Shown one piece after another: positions 26,087-36,619 of a DNA stretch of 64,000 nt (its first letter is position 1; every line of letters starts with the position of its first letter). The translations under genes and the position numbers were made by a program. Source of the DNA: Rubrivivax sp. (GTDB lineage Bacteria; Pseudomonadota; Gammaproteobacteria; Burkholderiales; Burkholderiaceae_C); the NCBI GenBank assembly GCA_027485165.1, contig JAIXRN010000101.1:62001-126000 (forward strand), written 5' to 3'. The notes beneath the pieces were generated by a model. The model ran no database searches, was not told where the DNA came from, and worked only from the letters and a program-made list of their open reading frames with translations.

Positions 26087-29000
26087 TCAGAACGAATACT
26101 TCAGCGTGGCCTGCACCGCCCACTGCGATTCACCCGAAGCCTGGCGCGTGGTGAAGTCGGTCACCGAACCCAGGCTGTAGATGTACTGGCCATTCTGCAG
26201 ACCGTTGAAGTTGACGAAGCTGCGGCGCGACGGGAAGGCCACTTCGTCGATGCGGCCCCAGCGCTTGTTCAGCAGATTGCCGAAGTTCAGGATGTCCAGC
26301 GTGAAGGTCGCGCGGTGGCTGGAAGCGAAGCCCGGCAGTTCCTGGCTGAAGCGCACGTCGAAGTTGTTCACCCAGGGGGCAAAGCTGTTGTTGCGCCCGA
26401 CCACGGTGCCCTTGGCAGCGGCCAGTGCCGGGTTGGCTTCGACGATCTCGAAGAAGCGCGCTTCAGCCGTGGCCGCCGCGGCCGTGCCGATGCTGCCGTC
26501 GGCACCGCGGAAGGTGACCTGGCCCGAACCCGGCCCGTTGGGGATGAACATCAGGTCGTTGCCGCTGACGCCGTCGCCGTTCATGTCGTTGATGAAAGTC
26601 CAGCTGTAGGGCTTGCCGCGCCGGCCTTCGTAGAACACGCCGAAGCTGGTGCGGTAGTTGCCGACGAAAGCCTTGCTCCAGCTCAGGCTGCCGCTGAAGC
26701 GGTCCTTGATCAGGTAGTTCGAGTTCTGCAGCACGTCTTCGTTCGGGTCGAACGAGTTCTTGCCGTTCCAGTTCGAATTCGAAGTCGACGACGTCAGCGG
26801 GCTCACTTCCTTGGCGGTGGTCTTGGTGTAGGCCAGGTTCCAGCTCAGGCCCGAAACCGAAGGCTGGCCGATCGACACCGTGATCGCGTCACCCCCGCCC
26901 TGGCTGGTCTTGCGGGCGATGATGGCGTTGTTGAAGTTCGGGTTGCTCAGCGCGCGGATGCGTGAACCCACGCAGTTGAAGCCTGTGCCCACGTTCGACG
27001 TGCTGAAGGTGGTGCCCGACCAGCAGCCAGGGGCATAGGTCTGCGGTGTGTAGAACAGCGGCCGTCCGTCCGGGCCCGTGGCGGTCTTGCCGCCCAGGTT
27101 CAGGTTCTGGTAGTAGATGCCGGTATTGACCTCGGTGTGCAGCCATTCGGCGCCAGCCGTCAGACGGCCCAGCACGGGCAGTTCGGGCAGTTCGGTTTCG
27201 AAAGCCAGGTTCAGCTTCCAGACCGAAGGCTGTTCCAGGTCGGACGCGACGAAGTCGATGTTCGGCGCTGCTGGGGCATTGGTCAGTGTCTGCTGGGCGG
27301 CCGGGTCGGGGTTGAACCGCACCTGCGTGCCGCCGGCGGCTGCCGTGCGGCAGTTGGCGAAGGACGTGCAGGTGTAGCTGCCGATGGTGCGGCCGGTGTT
27401 GCTGAAGGGGTTGCTCAACCACACGTTGGCTGCGGCGCCCTGGAACAGGCCCACGCCGCCGCGCAGCTGGGCGCGGCGTTCAGGCGTGCCCAGGTTCCAG
27501 TTGAAGCCGAAGCGCGGCTGAACCAGGTTATTGCCGTCCAGCGTGTTGGTGTTGTCGACGCCGAAGCCACCGGAGTTGCGCACCACGGTGTTGCCCGTCA
27601 CGCTGCCGGCCACCTGCGGTGCTGCGGCATTCGTGTTCGCTTCAGGCTTCTTGGGCACGCCCTGCTGGTCGACACGCACCCCAACCATCAGGCTGATCTT
27701 GTCGTTGAGCTTGAAGTTGTCCTGCAGGAACAGGCCGGTGTTGGTGTAAGACCAGACGGCAATCGATTCGTCCAGCGTGCGCCCGGCCAGCGGCAGTTGC
27801 ACCGTGTAGGCCGAAGGCAGGCCGCGCCTGAAGTTCTCCAGCACGGTCAGTTCGCGCAGCGCAGGCGTCAGGGCCTGCGCGGCGCCGCCACCCGTGGGCG
27901 TGTAGGTGCCAGCGGCGGTACCGGTCGCGCAGGCGGTGACGGTGCCGAAGCTGTAGGCGCCGGGTTCGCACTGGAAGGTGTAGTTGCCGTTGACGTTCTG
28001 GACGAAGTCGTTGTAGACGTCGTTCTTCGAATAGTCGACGCCGAACTTCAGTTCATGTTGACCCAGGTTCCAGGTGCCACCGGCATACAGGTCGGCGGTT
28101 TCCGTGCGCAGCACGTTACGTTGCCGGCTCGTTTCGGTGCCGAAATTCAGGAAGCGGTTGCCGGTGTTGAAGTTCGGCTGGCCAGCGTCGGCGGGGCCGT
28201 TGAAGCGCAGGCCGACGGCGGGCAGACGTGTGCCGTTGACCTGGGTCGGGACGCTGTCGTAGTCACGCTTGGAAAGCTTCAGCTCGGTGCTGAAGCTGGG
28301 CGTCCAGTCGGCAAACCACTGACCGACCAGGGTGTCGATGGTCTTGGCCTGGTTCCACCACCAGCTGCTCAGCGAAAGGCCGGTGGCCGAGAAACCGGCC
28401 AGCACAGGTTCAGCCTGCTCCGTCTTGGCATAGCGCAGGTTGGCGCGGTGGTTGTCGTTGATGTTCCAGTCCAGCTTCAGCAGGGTGTCCTTGACCACCA
28501 CTTCCTGGCTGGGCGTGCCGCCGGCGTCGAAGTTCCAGGTCGTCCTGGCGATGCTCACCGCCTGATCGATGGCGTTCTGCGAGATGCCGACGTTCGTGTT
28601 GTTGCCGCCGATCGGCCCGAAGTCGGTGCCGTTGCGGGAGCTCTTGAATTCCTCGTAGCTGGCGAAGAAGAAGAGCTTGTCCTTGATGATGGGGCCGCCC
28701 AGCGTGAAGCCGATGGTGTCCTCGGTGAAGGGCAGCGGCTTGAAGTAGGCGCCGCTGGTGCGGTTGAAGCGCTTGCCCACCAGGTTGTCGTCGCGCCAGA
28801 CGTAGTACAGGCTGCCCTTGAATTCGTTCGTGCCGCTCTTGGTGACGGCGTTGATGTTGGCGCCGGTGTAGCCCTTCTGCGTGACGTCGTAGTTGCTCAG
28901 GTTGACCTGCACGCTCTGGATGGCGTCGATCGAGATCGGCTGTTTGATCGTCGGCAGGTTGTTGGATTCCAGGCCGAAGGTGTCGTTGGTGGTGACGCCG

Positions 29001-29578
29001 TCGATCGTGATGCTGTTGAAGCGCGTGTTCTGGCCCGCAGCGCTGATCTCGCCGCGTTCCTTGTCGGTCTGTGCCAGGCGCGGGTCGGTGCGGGCGTAGT
29101 CCTGCAGGTTGCGCTGAATGGACGCGAAGGCCGCCAGTTCGCGGCTGCCGATGTTCGTGCCGGCGCCCATGTTGGCGCTGTTGAACTTGTCCGAAGCGCC
29201 GCGGCCGGTGACGACGATCGTCTGCGTGGCCGAGTTCAGGCGCGCGTCCAGGTTGGCGGTTTCAGCCAGGCTCAGGAAAATGTCGGTGCGGCGTTGGGTC
29301 TCGCTGCCCTTGGTGAAGGTGATGGTAAAGGGCCCGCCCACGCGCAGGCCGCGCACCGAATAACGCCCCTGGGCGTCGGTGGTGGCGGTGCTGGCCGAAC
29401 CCGATTCGACGTGCAGGACGGTGACGGTGGCACCAGCCGACGGCTTGCCGTCGGCACCCAGCACGCTGCCGTTGACGGCGGCCGTGGTGTTCTGGGCCAG
29501 CGCCGGGGCGGCGGCCACCACGGCCACCGCAACGGCTACTGCGGTGCGCGAAAAGCCCATCCAGCTGTTGTGATTCAT
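26087..29578 (-). CDS. TonB-dependent outer membrane receptor, Oar-like
   Basis: A 1163-residue outer membrane transporter. The signal peptide ends near residue 28 (AVAVAVAVVAAAPALAQ). A carboxypeptidase-regulatory-like beta domain follows (about 30-110: GSVLGADGKPSAGATVTVLH). The plug domain is about 115-230 (SITIDGVTTNDTFGLESNN) and a long beta barrel ends in LKYSF, with the terminal aromatic used by the BAM machinery. The N-terminal CarboxypepD_reg-like fold and length match Oar-type receptors, whose substrates are often peptides or unknown. ATG 29578 has AAGGA upstream; an open frame 33 codons longer lacks such a signal. No TonB/ExbBD or sigma regulator lies nearby. The gene stands alone with its own terminator. 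Confidence 0.92.
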   Translation of the reverse strand: MNHNSWMGFSRTAVAVAVAVVAAAPALAQNTTAAVNGSVLGADGKPSAGATVTVLHVESGSASTATTDAQGRYSVRGLRVGGPFTITFTKGSETQRRTDIFLSLAETANLDARLNSATQTIVVTGRGASDKFNSANMGAGTNIGSRELAAFASIQRNLQDYARTDPRLAQTDKERGEISAAGQNTRFNSITIDGVTTNDTFGLESNNLPTIKQPISIDAIQSVQVNLSNYDVTQKGYTGANINAVTKSGTNEFKGSLYYVWRDDNLVGKRFNRTSGAYFKPLPFTEDTIGFTLGGPIIKDKLFFFASYEEFKSSRNGTDFGPIGGNNTNVGISQNAIDQAVSIARTTWNFDAGGTPSQEVVVKDTLLKLDWNINDNHRANLRYAKTEQAEPVLAGFSATGLSLSSWWWNQAKTIDTLVGQWFADWTPSFSTELKLSKRDYDSVPTQVNGTRLPAVGLRFNGPADAGQPNFNTGNRFLNFGTETSRQRNVLRTETADLYAGGTWNLGQHELKFGVDYSKNDVYNDFVQNVNGNYTFQCEPGAYSFGTVTACATGTAAGTYTPTGGGAAQALTPALRELTVLENFRRGLPSAYTVQLPLAGRTLDESIAVWSYTNTGLFLQDNFKLNDKISLMVGVRVDQQGVPKKPEANTNAAAPQVAGSVTGNTVVRNSGGFGVDNTNTLDGNNLVQPRFGFNWNLGTPERRAQLRGGVGLFQGAAANVWLSNPFSNTGRTIGSYTCTSFANCRTAAAGGTQVRFNPDPAAQQTLTNAPAAPNIDFVASDLEQPSVWKLNLAFETELPELPVLGRLTAGAEWLHTEVNTGIYYQNLNLGGKTATGPDGRPLFYTPQTYAPGCWSGTTFSTSNVGTGFNCVGSRIRALSNPNFNNAIIARKTSQGGGDAITVSIGQPSVSGLSWNLAYTKTTAKEVSPLTSSTSNSNWNGKNSFDPNEDVLQNSNYLIKDRFSGSLSWSKAFVGNYRTSFGVFYEGRRGKPYSWTFINDMNGDGVSGNDLMFIPNGPGSGQVTFRGADGSIGTAAAATAEARFFEIVEANPALAAAKGTVVGRNNSFAPWVNNFDVRFSQELPGFASSHRATFTLDILNFGNLLNKRWGRIDEVAFPSRRSFVNFNGLQNGQYIYSLGSVTDFTTRQASGESQWAVQATLKYSF

Positions 29579-29888
29579 CGGAATTTTCCTTGGATTGAGA
29601 AATTTGGCCCCCCCAAGAGAGGCCGGGGCCGGGGTAACTGGGAACGTCGGAACTCGGGAAATGGGGGCGAACGGCAAGCTGTCTGGGGCAGCGAAAACCG
29701 CCGCTTTGAGCCAGGGCTAAGCACGCGGAGTGCCGGGCAAGCCACACCAAGAATGACAGTAACGCGACTTGATGACGCCGCGAATGTCGACGGCGCTGAC
29801 TGTTGCCCCGATGTGACACCTACCCCTGCGCCCGGGGGGCACTGGCCGTGGGAAGATTCATGCACCCTCGGTCCTGGGCCATCCCACC
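29579..29888. other. 310-base intergenic region between TonB receptor and acetyltransferase genes
   Basis: Divergent control region holding the promoters of both flanking genes. AAGGA for the receptor lies at its left end. I see no convincing -35/-10 pair, no long hairpin and no riboswitch-like structure, though base composition is visibly less GC-rich around 29740-29780. The length is unusual for this window and would fit regulated receptor expression. Confidence 0.5.
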
Positions 29889-30443
29889 ATGAACGTTTCT
29901 GCCATCGCCGTGCGCCGTGCGCGCCCCGACGACGCTGCCGACATCGCGCGGCTGATGGCGGACCCTGAGGTCTTCGGCAACCTGCTGCAACTGCCCATGA
30001 CCACTGCCGAAAGCTGGCAGCAGCGGCTGGCCCAGGACCCGGCGGCTGGCCATTTGCATGTGCTGGCCGTGCGTGACGGGCAGGTGGTGGGCAGCGCTGG
30101 CCTGCACCCTCAGGAACGCCTGCGCCGCCGGCACTGCGCGATGTTGGGGATCAGCGTCGCGCGGGCTGCACAAGGGCAGGGCGTGGGCACCGCCTTGATG
30201 CAAACGCTGTGCGACTACGCCGACGACTGGGCGCAGATCCTGCGCATCGAGCTCACCGTCTTCACCGACAACCACCGCGCCATCGCTCTGTACCAACGCT
30301 TTGGCTTCCGCACCGAAGGCACGCACCGCGCCTATGCGCTGCGCCAGGGTGTCTATGCCGATGTGCTGGCCATGGCGCGGCTGCACCCGTGCCCACCCAC
30401 CCTGGGCTGGCCGCAGCCTGATGCCGACCATCCCTCCGCCTGA
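29889..30443 (+). CDS. aaaT: YhhY/AaaT-like amino acid N-acetyltransferase (GNAT)
   Basis: A 184-residue GNAT enzyme that follows Escherichia coli YhhY (AaaT) closely in motif order. ADIARLMADPEVFGNLLQLP corresponds to the N-terminal helix. The acetyl-CoA loop region is LGISVARAAQGQGVGTALM, and RIELTVFTDNHRAIALYQRFG and ALRQGVYADVLAMARL follow. YhhY acetylates methionine, phenylalanine and aminoacyl nucleotides, a detoxification role. The assignment rests on recognised similarity, not a search. It carries an extra proline-rich tail of about 20 residues. The SEC-C protein gene starts 25 bases downstream. Confidence 0.82.
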   Translation: MNVSAIAVRRARPDDAADIARLMADPEVFGNLLQLPMTTAESWQQRLAQDPAAGHLHVLAVRDGQVVGSAGLHPQERLRRRHCAMLGISVARAAQGQGVGTALMQTLCDYADDWAQILRIELTVFTDNHRAIALYQRFGFRTEGTHRAYALRQGVYADVLAMARLHPCPPTLGWPQPDADHPSA

Positions 30444-30467
30444 CTTGCAACCGCCGCACCCGAATCC

Positions 30468-31256
<789 letters not shown>

Positions 31257-31291
31257 AGCGCCCGTCAGCCCGTGCAGCGCTGGCTGCAGCC

Positions 31292-32839
31292 TCAGCCAGC
31301 GAAGGCGTCGATGGCTTCGGCCAGATGCCCGGCGCGGGCCTTCAGGCCCTGCGCCGCGGCGCTGGACTGCTGCACCAGGCTGCTGTTTTGCTGCGTCATG
31401 CGGTCCAGCTCGGCCACGGCGTTGTTCACCTGGCCGATGCCGCCGGTCTGTTCCGCGCTGGCCGCGCTGATCTCGGCGATCAGGCCCGTCACGCGCTTGA
31501 CCTGCTCGACGATCTCGTTCATCGCCGCGCCCGCGTTGTCCACCAGCGCCCCACCGGCTTCCACGCGTTCCACGCTGGCGCCGATCAGGCCCTTGATTTC
31601 TCGCGCCGCTTCGGCGCTGCGCTGGGCCAGGCTGCGCACCTCGCTGGCCACCACCGCAAAGCCGCGGCCCTGTTCGCCGGCGCGGGCGGCTTCCACCGCG
31701 GCATTCAGCGCCAGGATGTTGGTCTGGAAGGCGATGCCGTCGATGGTGCCGATGATGTCGGCGATCCGGCGGCTGCTCTGGCTGATCTCGGTCATGGTGC
31801 TGATGACGCGGTTCATCACCTCGCCACCGGCGCTGGCCGCCTGGCTGGCCGACCCGGCCAGCTCAGCGGCCTGGCGGGCGTTGTCGCTGTTGTGGCTGAC
31901 GCTGGACGTCATCTGCTCCATCGACGACGCGGTCTGCTGCAGGCTGGAAGAGGTCTGTTCGGTGCGGGCGCTCAGTTCCCTGTTGCCGCTGGCGATTTCG
32001 CTCGACGCCTCTTCCACGCCCACCACCTGGTGGCGCACGTCGTCCACCAGCGAACGCAGGTTCAGACCCGCCTGGTTGACGGCGCGCAGGACCATGCCGA
32101 TCTCGTCGACCCGGTTCATGTTCACGTTGCGCCCGGGCTGGCCGGCGGCCACGCTCTGGGCCTGTTTGGCCACCATTTCCAGCGGCGTGGCCAGTTGCGA
32201 TTCCAGCCACAGCAACGCGCACACAGACGCCGCCAGCGTGCATCCGCCAGCCATCAGCAGGCCTGCCATCGGCAAGCCGGTGGCGAACAGGCCGGCCAAT
32301 GTGATCGCTTCCATGCCAACGAACGCCAGCCGCATGCGCGAGCGCACCGACATCGTCTGCATCAGCGACAGGAAGCCCAGCGCACCGGTGCGCACGATCA
32401 AGCCCTTGTGGAAGGCGCGTGGGCCTTGCTGACCGTTACGGAAGTCGCGGTACAGCGCCTCGGCTTCGGCAATCTCTTCCCGGGTCGGCTTGGTGCGCAC
32501 CGACATGTAGCCGTTCAGCTGGCCATTGCGCATCACCGGGGTGGCGTTGGCGCGCACCCAGTAGTGGTCGCCGTCCTTGCGGCGGTTTTTCACCAGCGCT
32601 GTCCACGACTCCCCGGCCTTCAGCGTCGCCCACATGTCGGCGAAGGCTTCCTTGGGCATGTCCGGGTGCCGCACCATGTTGTGCGGCTGGCCCAGGATCT
32701 CATCACGTTCGAAGCCGCTGACCTGGATGAAGGCCTCGTTCGCATAAGCGATGCGGCTCGACGGGTCAGTGGTCGACATCAGCGTGGCGTCCGCCGGGAA
32801 GTCGTATTCGCGCTGGGTGACGGGTTCGTTGATGCGCAC
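31292..32839 (-). CDS. PAS-domain methyl-accepting chemotaxis protein (Aer-like)
   Basis: A 515-residue energy/redox taxis receptor. A PAS domain (residues about 10-115) opens with [24 protein letters not shown] and contains [21 protein letters not shown], the Aer hallmark for FAD binding. A short hydrophobic region (about 165-210) follows, then HAMP and the signalling hairpin with [26 protein letters not shown] chose GTG 32839 because it gives the Aer-type start and has GGAG about 8 bases upstream; the frame is open to 32950 but lacks support. A FliA-like promoter lies 50 bases upstream. It should guide cells by redox or oxygen level. Confidence 0.92.
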   Translation of the reverse strand: MRINEPVTQREYDFPADATLMSTTDPSSRIAYANEAFIQVSGFERDEILGQPHNMVRHPDMPKEAFADMWATLKAGESWTALVKNRRKDGDHYWVRANATPVMRNGQLNGYMSVRTKPTREEIAEAEALYRDFRNGQQGPRAFHKGLIVRTGALGFLSLMQTMSVRSRMRLAFVGMEAITLAGLFATGLPMAGLLMAGGCTLAASVCALLWLESQLATPLEMVAKQAQSVAAGQPGRNVNMNRVDEIGMVLRAVNQAGLNLRSLVDDVRHQVVGVEEASSEIASGNRELSARTEQTSSSLQQTASSMEQMTSSVSHNSDNARQAAELAGSASQAASAGGEVMNRVISTMTEISQSSRRIADIIGTIDGIAFQTNILALNAAVEAARAGEQGRGFAVVASEVRSLAQRSAEAAREIKGLIGASVERVEAGGALVDNAGAAMNEIVEQVKRVTGLIAEISAASAEQTGGIGQVNNAVAELDRMTQQNSSLVQQSSAAAQGLKARAGHLAEAIDAFAG

Positions 32840-32889
32840 GCTGGGGTCTCCAAAAGCGTTGATAGTGGGCGGGCCGATGCCTGGGGCAG

Positions 32890-32916
32890 TTATCGGTTGC
32901 TGCCGCAGACGGTTAA
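32890..32916 (-). promoter_or_regulatory. FliA (sigma-28)-like promoter candidate for Aer-like receptor
   Basis: Minus strand: TTAACCGT (32909-32916), an 11-base spacer, then ACCGATAA (32890-32897). The -10 part matches the FliA consensus GCCGATAA at 7 of 8; the -35 part is weaker (4 of 8 to TAAAGTTT). It lies 50 bases before the chosen GTG start. Confidence 0.5.
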
Positions 32917-33047
32917 GGGCTGGGCTGGCAGAGCCCGGCAGGCGGTGCAAATGCGGGTCAAGAAGAAGCCGCCAAGCGTTAGTTTTTCTCGCCCTGCCCC
33001 GCGGCGCTGTACCGATGTCCGGTGCGAAACGGGCGCATCTCCGCTGC

Positions 33048-33053
33048 TAGAGT
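33048..33053 (+). promoter_or_regulatory. -10-like box TAGAGT before coaBC
   Basis: TAGAGT ends 7 bases before ATG 33061, with GCGCGGC and no Shine-Dalgarno between. Candidate near-leaderless promoter. Confidence 0.38.
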
Positions 33054-33060
33054 GCGCGGC

Positions 33061-34356
33061 ATGTTTACCTCTGCATCGCTCGTCGGCCGCCACATCGTGC
33101 TGGGTTTGTCCGGCGGCGTGGCCTGCTACAAGGCCGCTGAACTGACGCGCGAACTGGCGCGCGCGGGCGCCACCGTACAGGTGGTGATGACGGAAGCCGC
33201 CAGCCACTTCATTACCCGCGCCACGATGCAGGCGCTGTCGGGCCGGCCGGTTTTCGACAGCCAGTGGGCCGACCAGCCCCCCGCTGGCATGGCGCACATC
33301 GACCTGTCGCGCGGTGCCGACGCCATCCTGGTGGCGCCGGCCAGCGCCGACTTCATCGCCCAGCTGGCCCAGGGCCGAGCGGGCGAACTGCTGGCCCTGC
33401 TGTGCCTGGCCCGCCCTGCGGCACGCTGCCCGCTGCTGCTGGCCCCGGCCATGAACCGCGAGATGTGGGCCCACCCGGCCACCCAGCGCAATGTCGCCCA
33501 GGTGCAGGCCGACGGCGCCACCGTGCTGGGTCCGGGCAGCGGCAGCCAGGCCTGCGGCGAAGTCGGCGACGGCCGCATGCTGGAAGCAGCAGAACTGCGC
33601 GACGCCCTGGTGGCCTTCTTTCAGCCCAAGCACCTGCTGGGGCGCACGGTGCTGGTGACGGCCGGCCCGACCTTCGAGGCCATCGACCCGGTGCGCGGCA
33701 TCACCAACCATTCCAGCGGCAAGATGGGGTTTGCCATCGCCCGCGCGGCGGCTGAAGCCGGTGCCCGCGTCACCCTAGTGGCCGGGCCGGTGCACCTGCC
33801 CACGCCGGCCGGGGTGCGCCGCATCGACGTCACCAGCGCGAAGCAGATGTACGACACCGTGCTGCCGCTGGCGCCCCAGCATGGCGTGTTCGTGGCCACT
33901 GCCGCGGTGGCAGACTGGCGGCCGGCGCACGCGCAGGTGCAGAAGATCAAGAAGGCCACCAGCGCCCTGTCGCCCCAGGCGGCCCAGCCGCCGACGCTGG
34001 AGCTGGTCGAAAACCCCGATGTTCTGGCCGCCGTTTCCGCCCTGCCGCCTGGTCAGCGCCCCTGGTGCGTGGGCTTTGCCGCCGAAAGTGAAAACCTGGC
34101 GGCCCACGCCCGCGCCAAGCTCGAACGCAAGCGCGTGCAGTTGATGGTCGGCAACCTGGGCCCGGCGACCTTCGGGCGCGACGACAACCAGCTGCTGCTG
34201 GTCGACGCCGCCGGCGACACGCCGCTGCCGCCGGCCGACAAGCTGAGCCTGGCGCGCCAGCTTGTGGCTGAAATCGCTGCACGCCTGCCTGCTGCCGCCA
34301 GCCCCGTCACGCCCGATTCGACGACCGAATCGCCACGCACGGGGGCGCCCCAGTGA
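33061..34356 (+). CDS. coaBC: Bifunctional phosphopantothenoylcysteine decarboxylase / phosphopantothenate-cysteine ligase
   Basis: A 431-residue fusion catalysing two steps of coenzyme A synthesis. The CoaC flavoprotein half (about 1-185) shows [14 protein letters not shown], the active-site histidine in [19 protein letters not shown] and the substrate-clamp cysteine [13 protein letters not shown]. The CoaB half (about 190-431) shows [37 protein letters not shown] and the acidic/charged nucleotide site. ATG 33061 fits the family start; an upstream in-frame ATG at 33022 would precede the TAGAGT box. The dut start overlaps its stop by four bases. Confidence 0.96.
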   Translation: MFTSASLVGRHIVLGLSGGVACYKAAELTRELARAGATVQVVMTEAASHFITRATMQALSGRPVFDSQWADQPPAGMAHIDLSRGADAILVAPASADFIAQLAQGRAGELLALLCLARPAARCPLLLAPAMNREMWAHPATQRNVAQVQADGATVLGPGSGSQACGEVGDGRMLEAAELRDALVAFFQPKHLLGRTVLVTAGPTFEAIDPVRGITNHSSGKMGFAIARAAAEAGARVTLVAGPVHLPTPAGVRRIDVTSAKQMYDTVLPLAPQHGVFVATAAVADWRPAHAQVQKIKKATSALSPQAAQPPTLELVENPDVLAAVSALPPGQRPWCVGFAAESENLAAHARAKLERKRVQLMVGNLGPATFGRDDNQLLLVDAAGDTPLPPADKLSLARQLVAEIAARLPAAASPVTPDSTTESPRTGAPQ

Positions 34357-34802
34357 CGACGATCGACGTCCGCGTGCTCGACGCGCGCATGGCCAGCCAC
34401 CTGCCTGCGTACGCCACCCCCGGCAGCGCTGGCCTGGACCTGCGCGCCTGCCTGGACGCGCCGCTGCTGCTGGCGCCGGGTGCCTGTGCGCTGGTGCCTA
34501 CCGGGCTGGCCGTGCACATCGGCGACCCTGGCCTGGCCGCCGTGCTGCTGCCGCGGTCAGGCCTGGGGCACAAGCACGGCATCGTGCTGGGCAACCTGGT
34601 CGGCTTGATCGACAGCGACTACCAGGGCCCGCTGATGGTCAGCCTGTGGAACCGCGGCAGCGCAGTCTTTACCGTGCAGCCGATGGAGCGCATCGCGCAG
34701 ATGATCATCGTACCGGTGGTCCAGGCGCAGTTCCGCATCGTCGACGGTTTCAGCGCCAGCCAGCGCGGCGCTGGCGGCTTCGGGTCGACAGGCCTGGGCT
34801 GA
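34353..34802 (+). CDS. dut: Deoxyuridine 5'-triphosphate nucleotidohydrolase (dUTPase)
   Basis: A 149-residue trimeric dUTPase that hydrolyses dUTP to dUMP, preventing uracil incorporation and feeding dTMP synthesis. All five family motifs are visible: [46 protein letters not shown] and the C-terminal [13 protein letters not shown] start at 34353 overlaps the coaBC stop (GTGA). The coaBC-dut order is common in proteobacteria. Confidence 0.97.
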   Translation: MTTIDVRVLDARMASHLPAYATPGSAGLDLRACLDAPLLLAPGACALVPTGLAVHIGDPGLAAVLLPRSGLGHKHGIVLGNLVGLIDSDYQGPLMVSLWNRGSAVFTVQPMERIAQMIIVPVVQAQFRIVDGFSASQRGAGGFGSTGLG

Positions 34803-34809
34803 TGGCCTG

Positions 34810-35346
34810 TCAGTGCAGGCGCGGGTCGCGGCCCGGCTTGCCCTGGCCCAGCACACCCAGCAGCCCGGTCCCCTGGGTGTTGACGCTGCGCGCCTGAACT
34901 TCGTCGTCGCTGGCGTCGCGCACGTCGCGCACCTTCAGGTGCAGGCGCAGCGACATGCCAGCCAGCGGGTGGTTGCCGTCCAGCACCACGTGCGAAGGGT
35001 AGATCTCGGTCACCAGGTAGATGGCGTCCGGCGGCATGCCAGGCGTGGCGGCCCCGGCCGGCAGGCCTTCGAAGGCCATGCCGGTCTCCAGCTGTTCAGG
35101 AAACAGGCCGCGGGCTTCGAAGCACACCAGCTCCGGCTGGTACACGCCGAAGGCTTCTTCGGGTTCCAGCTGCAGCGCCAGTTCGGCGCCGGTGGCGTGG
35201 CCGGCCAGGGCTTCTTCCACCTTGGCCAGCAGGTCGTCGCCGCCATAAAAGAATTCAACCGGGTCGTCCAGGGTGTCGATGGGGCGGTTCTGACCGTCGT
35301 TGAGCTGCCAGGTCAGGCTCACGACGCAAGGGGCGGCTATCTGCAT
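34810..35346 (-). CDS. FKBP-type peptidyl-prolyl cis-trans isomerase (SlyD-like)
   Basis: A 178-residue cytoplasmic folding helper. FKBP strands flank an insert: VVSLTWQLNDGQNRPIDTLDDPVEFFYGGDDL is broken into the SlyD-like N-terminus, then the chaperone flap (PEEAFGVYQPELVCFEARGLFPE), then VVLDGNHPLAGMSLRLHLKVRDV, the SlyD/SlpA hallmark. It lacks the histidine-rich metal tail of SlyD. The start is uncertain: ATG 35346 gives MQIAAPCVVSLTW, the usual family beginning, while in-frame starts at 35358 and 35403 exist. No start has a good Shine-Dalgarno. It converges on dut with 7 bases between stops. Confidence 0.88.
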   Translation of the reverse strand: MQIAAPCVVSLTWQLNDGQNRPIDTLDDPVEFFYGGDDLLAKVEEALAGHATGAELALQLEPEEAFGVYQPELVCFEARGLFPEQLETGMAFEGLPAGAATPGMPPDAIYLVTEIYPSHVVLDGNHPLAGMSLRLHLKVRDVRDASDDEVQARSVNTQGTGLLGVLGQGKPGRDPRLH

Positions 35347-35422
35347 GACGGAAATCATCGCATGCCCAGGCGGCTGCCCATCAACAGGAGTGGGCCGCGC
35401 CAACCAGGGGCGGGCCCTGGGC

Positions 35423-35428
35423 CAGAAT
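35423..35428 (+). promoter_or_regulatory. -10-like box CAGAAT before ribosomal oxygenase gene
   Basis: CAGAAT ends 7 bases before ATG 35436. The intervening bases (CCCGCGC) contain no Shine-Dalgarno. It is weaker than the others in the set because the first base is C. Confidence 0.28.
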
Positions 35429-35435
35429 CCCGCGC

Positions 35436-36602
35436 ATGGACTTGAACCAACCGCTGCCCCTGCTGGGCGGGCTGTCGCCAGTGCGCTTCATGCGCCGCCA
35501 CTGGCACAAGAAGCCCCTGCTGGTGCGCCAGGGCTGGCCCGGGGTCGCCCCGCCGCTGACGCGGGCCGCGCTGTTCGACCTGGCTGGCAGCGAAGACGTC
35601 GAATCACGCCTGGTGGAAAGGCGCGGCGACGGCTGGCGTGTGCGCCAGGGCCCGCTGCCGCGCCGTGCGCTGCCCCCTGTCAGCCGGCCGGGCTGGACCC
35701 TGCTGGTGCAGGGTCTGGACCTGCACGTTCCCGCGGCGCACGCCATGCTGGCGCCATTTACCTTCCTGCCGGCGGCACGGCTGGACGACCTGATGCTGTC
35801 CTGGGCCAGCGACACCGGCGGCGTGGGCCCGCACCTCGATTCCTACGACGTCTTCCTGGTCCAGGTGCAGGGCCAGAGGCGCTGGCGCGTCGGGCCCTGC
35901 CTGAAGCCAGGGCAGGCTGCCTGGCAGCCGGGCCAGCCGCTGAAGATCCTGCGCGACTTCCAGCCGCTGCACGACTGGGTGCTGGCGCCTGGCGACCTGC
36001 TGTACCTGCCCCCAGGCTGGGGCCACGACGGCGTGGCGGTGGGGCCCGACTGCATGACCTGTTCGGTGGGCTTCCGCGCCCCGGCGCAGGCAGCGCTGGG
36101 GGCCGAGATCCTGCAGCGCCTGGCCGATGCAGGCGATGACGACGCGGATGACAGCCCGCCGCCGCGCCTGTATCGCGACCCGCGGCAGCCGGCCACCGCG
36201 CATCCCGGCCAGGTACCCGCAGCCTTGCAGGACTTCGCGCGCCAGGCGGTGGCTCGCCTCTTGGCACAGCCGCTGGCGCTGGAACGCGCGCTGGGCGAGG
36301 TCTTGACCGAACCGAAGCCGCACGTCTGGTTTGCGGCTGGCGCGGGCGAAAGCGGCGCTGCACCGGTGGCCAGCGGCGTGCAGCTGGCATCGGCCACGCG
36401 CATGGCCTACGACGCACGGCATGTCTTCATCAACGGGGAGTCCTTCCGGGCCAGCGGCCGCGACGCCCGGCTGATGCGCATGCTGGCCGACACCCGCTAC
36501 CTGGCGGCTCGCGACTGCGCACGTCTCAGTCCGCAGGCATGCGAGCTGCTGGACGACTGGCTGGGCAGTGGCTGGGTGCTGGCCGGGACACCTGCCGTCT
36601 GA
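35436..36602 (+). CDS. roxA: JmjC/cupin ribosomal protein L16 arginine hydroxylase (YcfD/RoxA-like)
   Basis: A 388-residue 2-oxoglutarate/Fe(II) oxygenase. The metal triad is visible as H133-x-D135 (GVGPHLDSYDVF) and H197 (PPGWGHDGVA). The N-terminus RFMRRHWHKKPLLVRQ and a winged-helix C-terminal region (about 270-388) match YcfD, which hydroxylates an arginine of ribosomal protein L16. Specific substrate is inferred from family. Residues about 232-240 form an acidic D-rich insertion (AGDDDADDSP). It diverges from the FKBP gene and is followed 17 bases later by a small unrecognised gene, likely in one operon. Confidence 0.9.
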   Translation: MDLNQPLPLLGGLSPVRFMRRHWHKKPLLVRQGWPGVAPPLTRAALFDLAGSEDVESRLVERRGDGWRVRQGPLPRRALPPVSRPGWTLLVQGLDLHVPAAHAMLAPFTFLPAARLDDLMLSWASDTGGVGPHLDSYDVFLVQVQGQRRWRVGPCLKPGQAAWQPGQPLKILRDFQPLHDWVLAPGDLLYLPPGWGHDGVAVGPDCMTCSVGFRAPAQAALGAEILQRLADAGDDDADDSPPPRLYRDPRQPATAHPGQVPAALQDFARQAVARLLAQPLALERALGEVLTEPKPHVWFAAGAGESGAAPVASGVQLASATRMAYDARHVFINGESFRASGRDARLMRMLADTRYLAARDCARLSPQACELLDDWLGSGWVLAGTPAV

Positions 36603-36619
36603 CGATAGGAACATCTGGC

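Noticed and set aside
27137-29968. Long plus-strand open frame opposite the TonB receptor gene
   Set aside because: Shadow frame. The minus strand has a signal peptide, plug and barrel in the right order.
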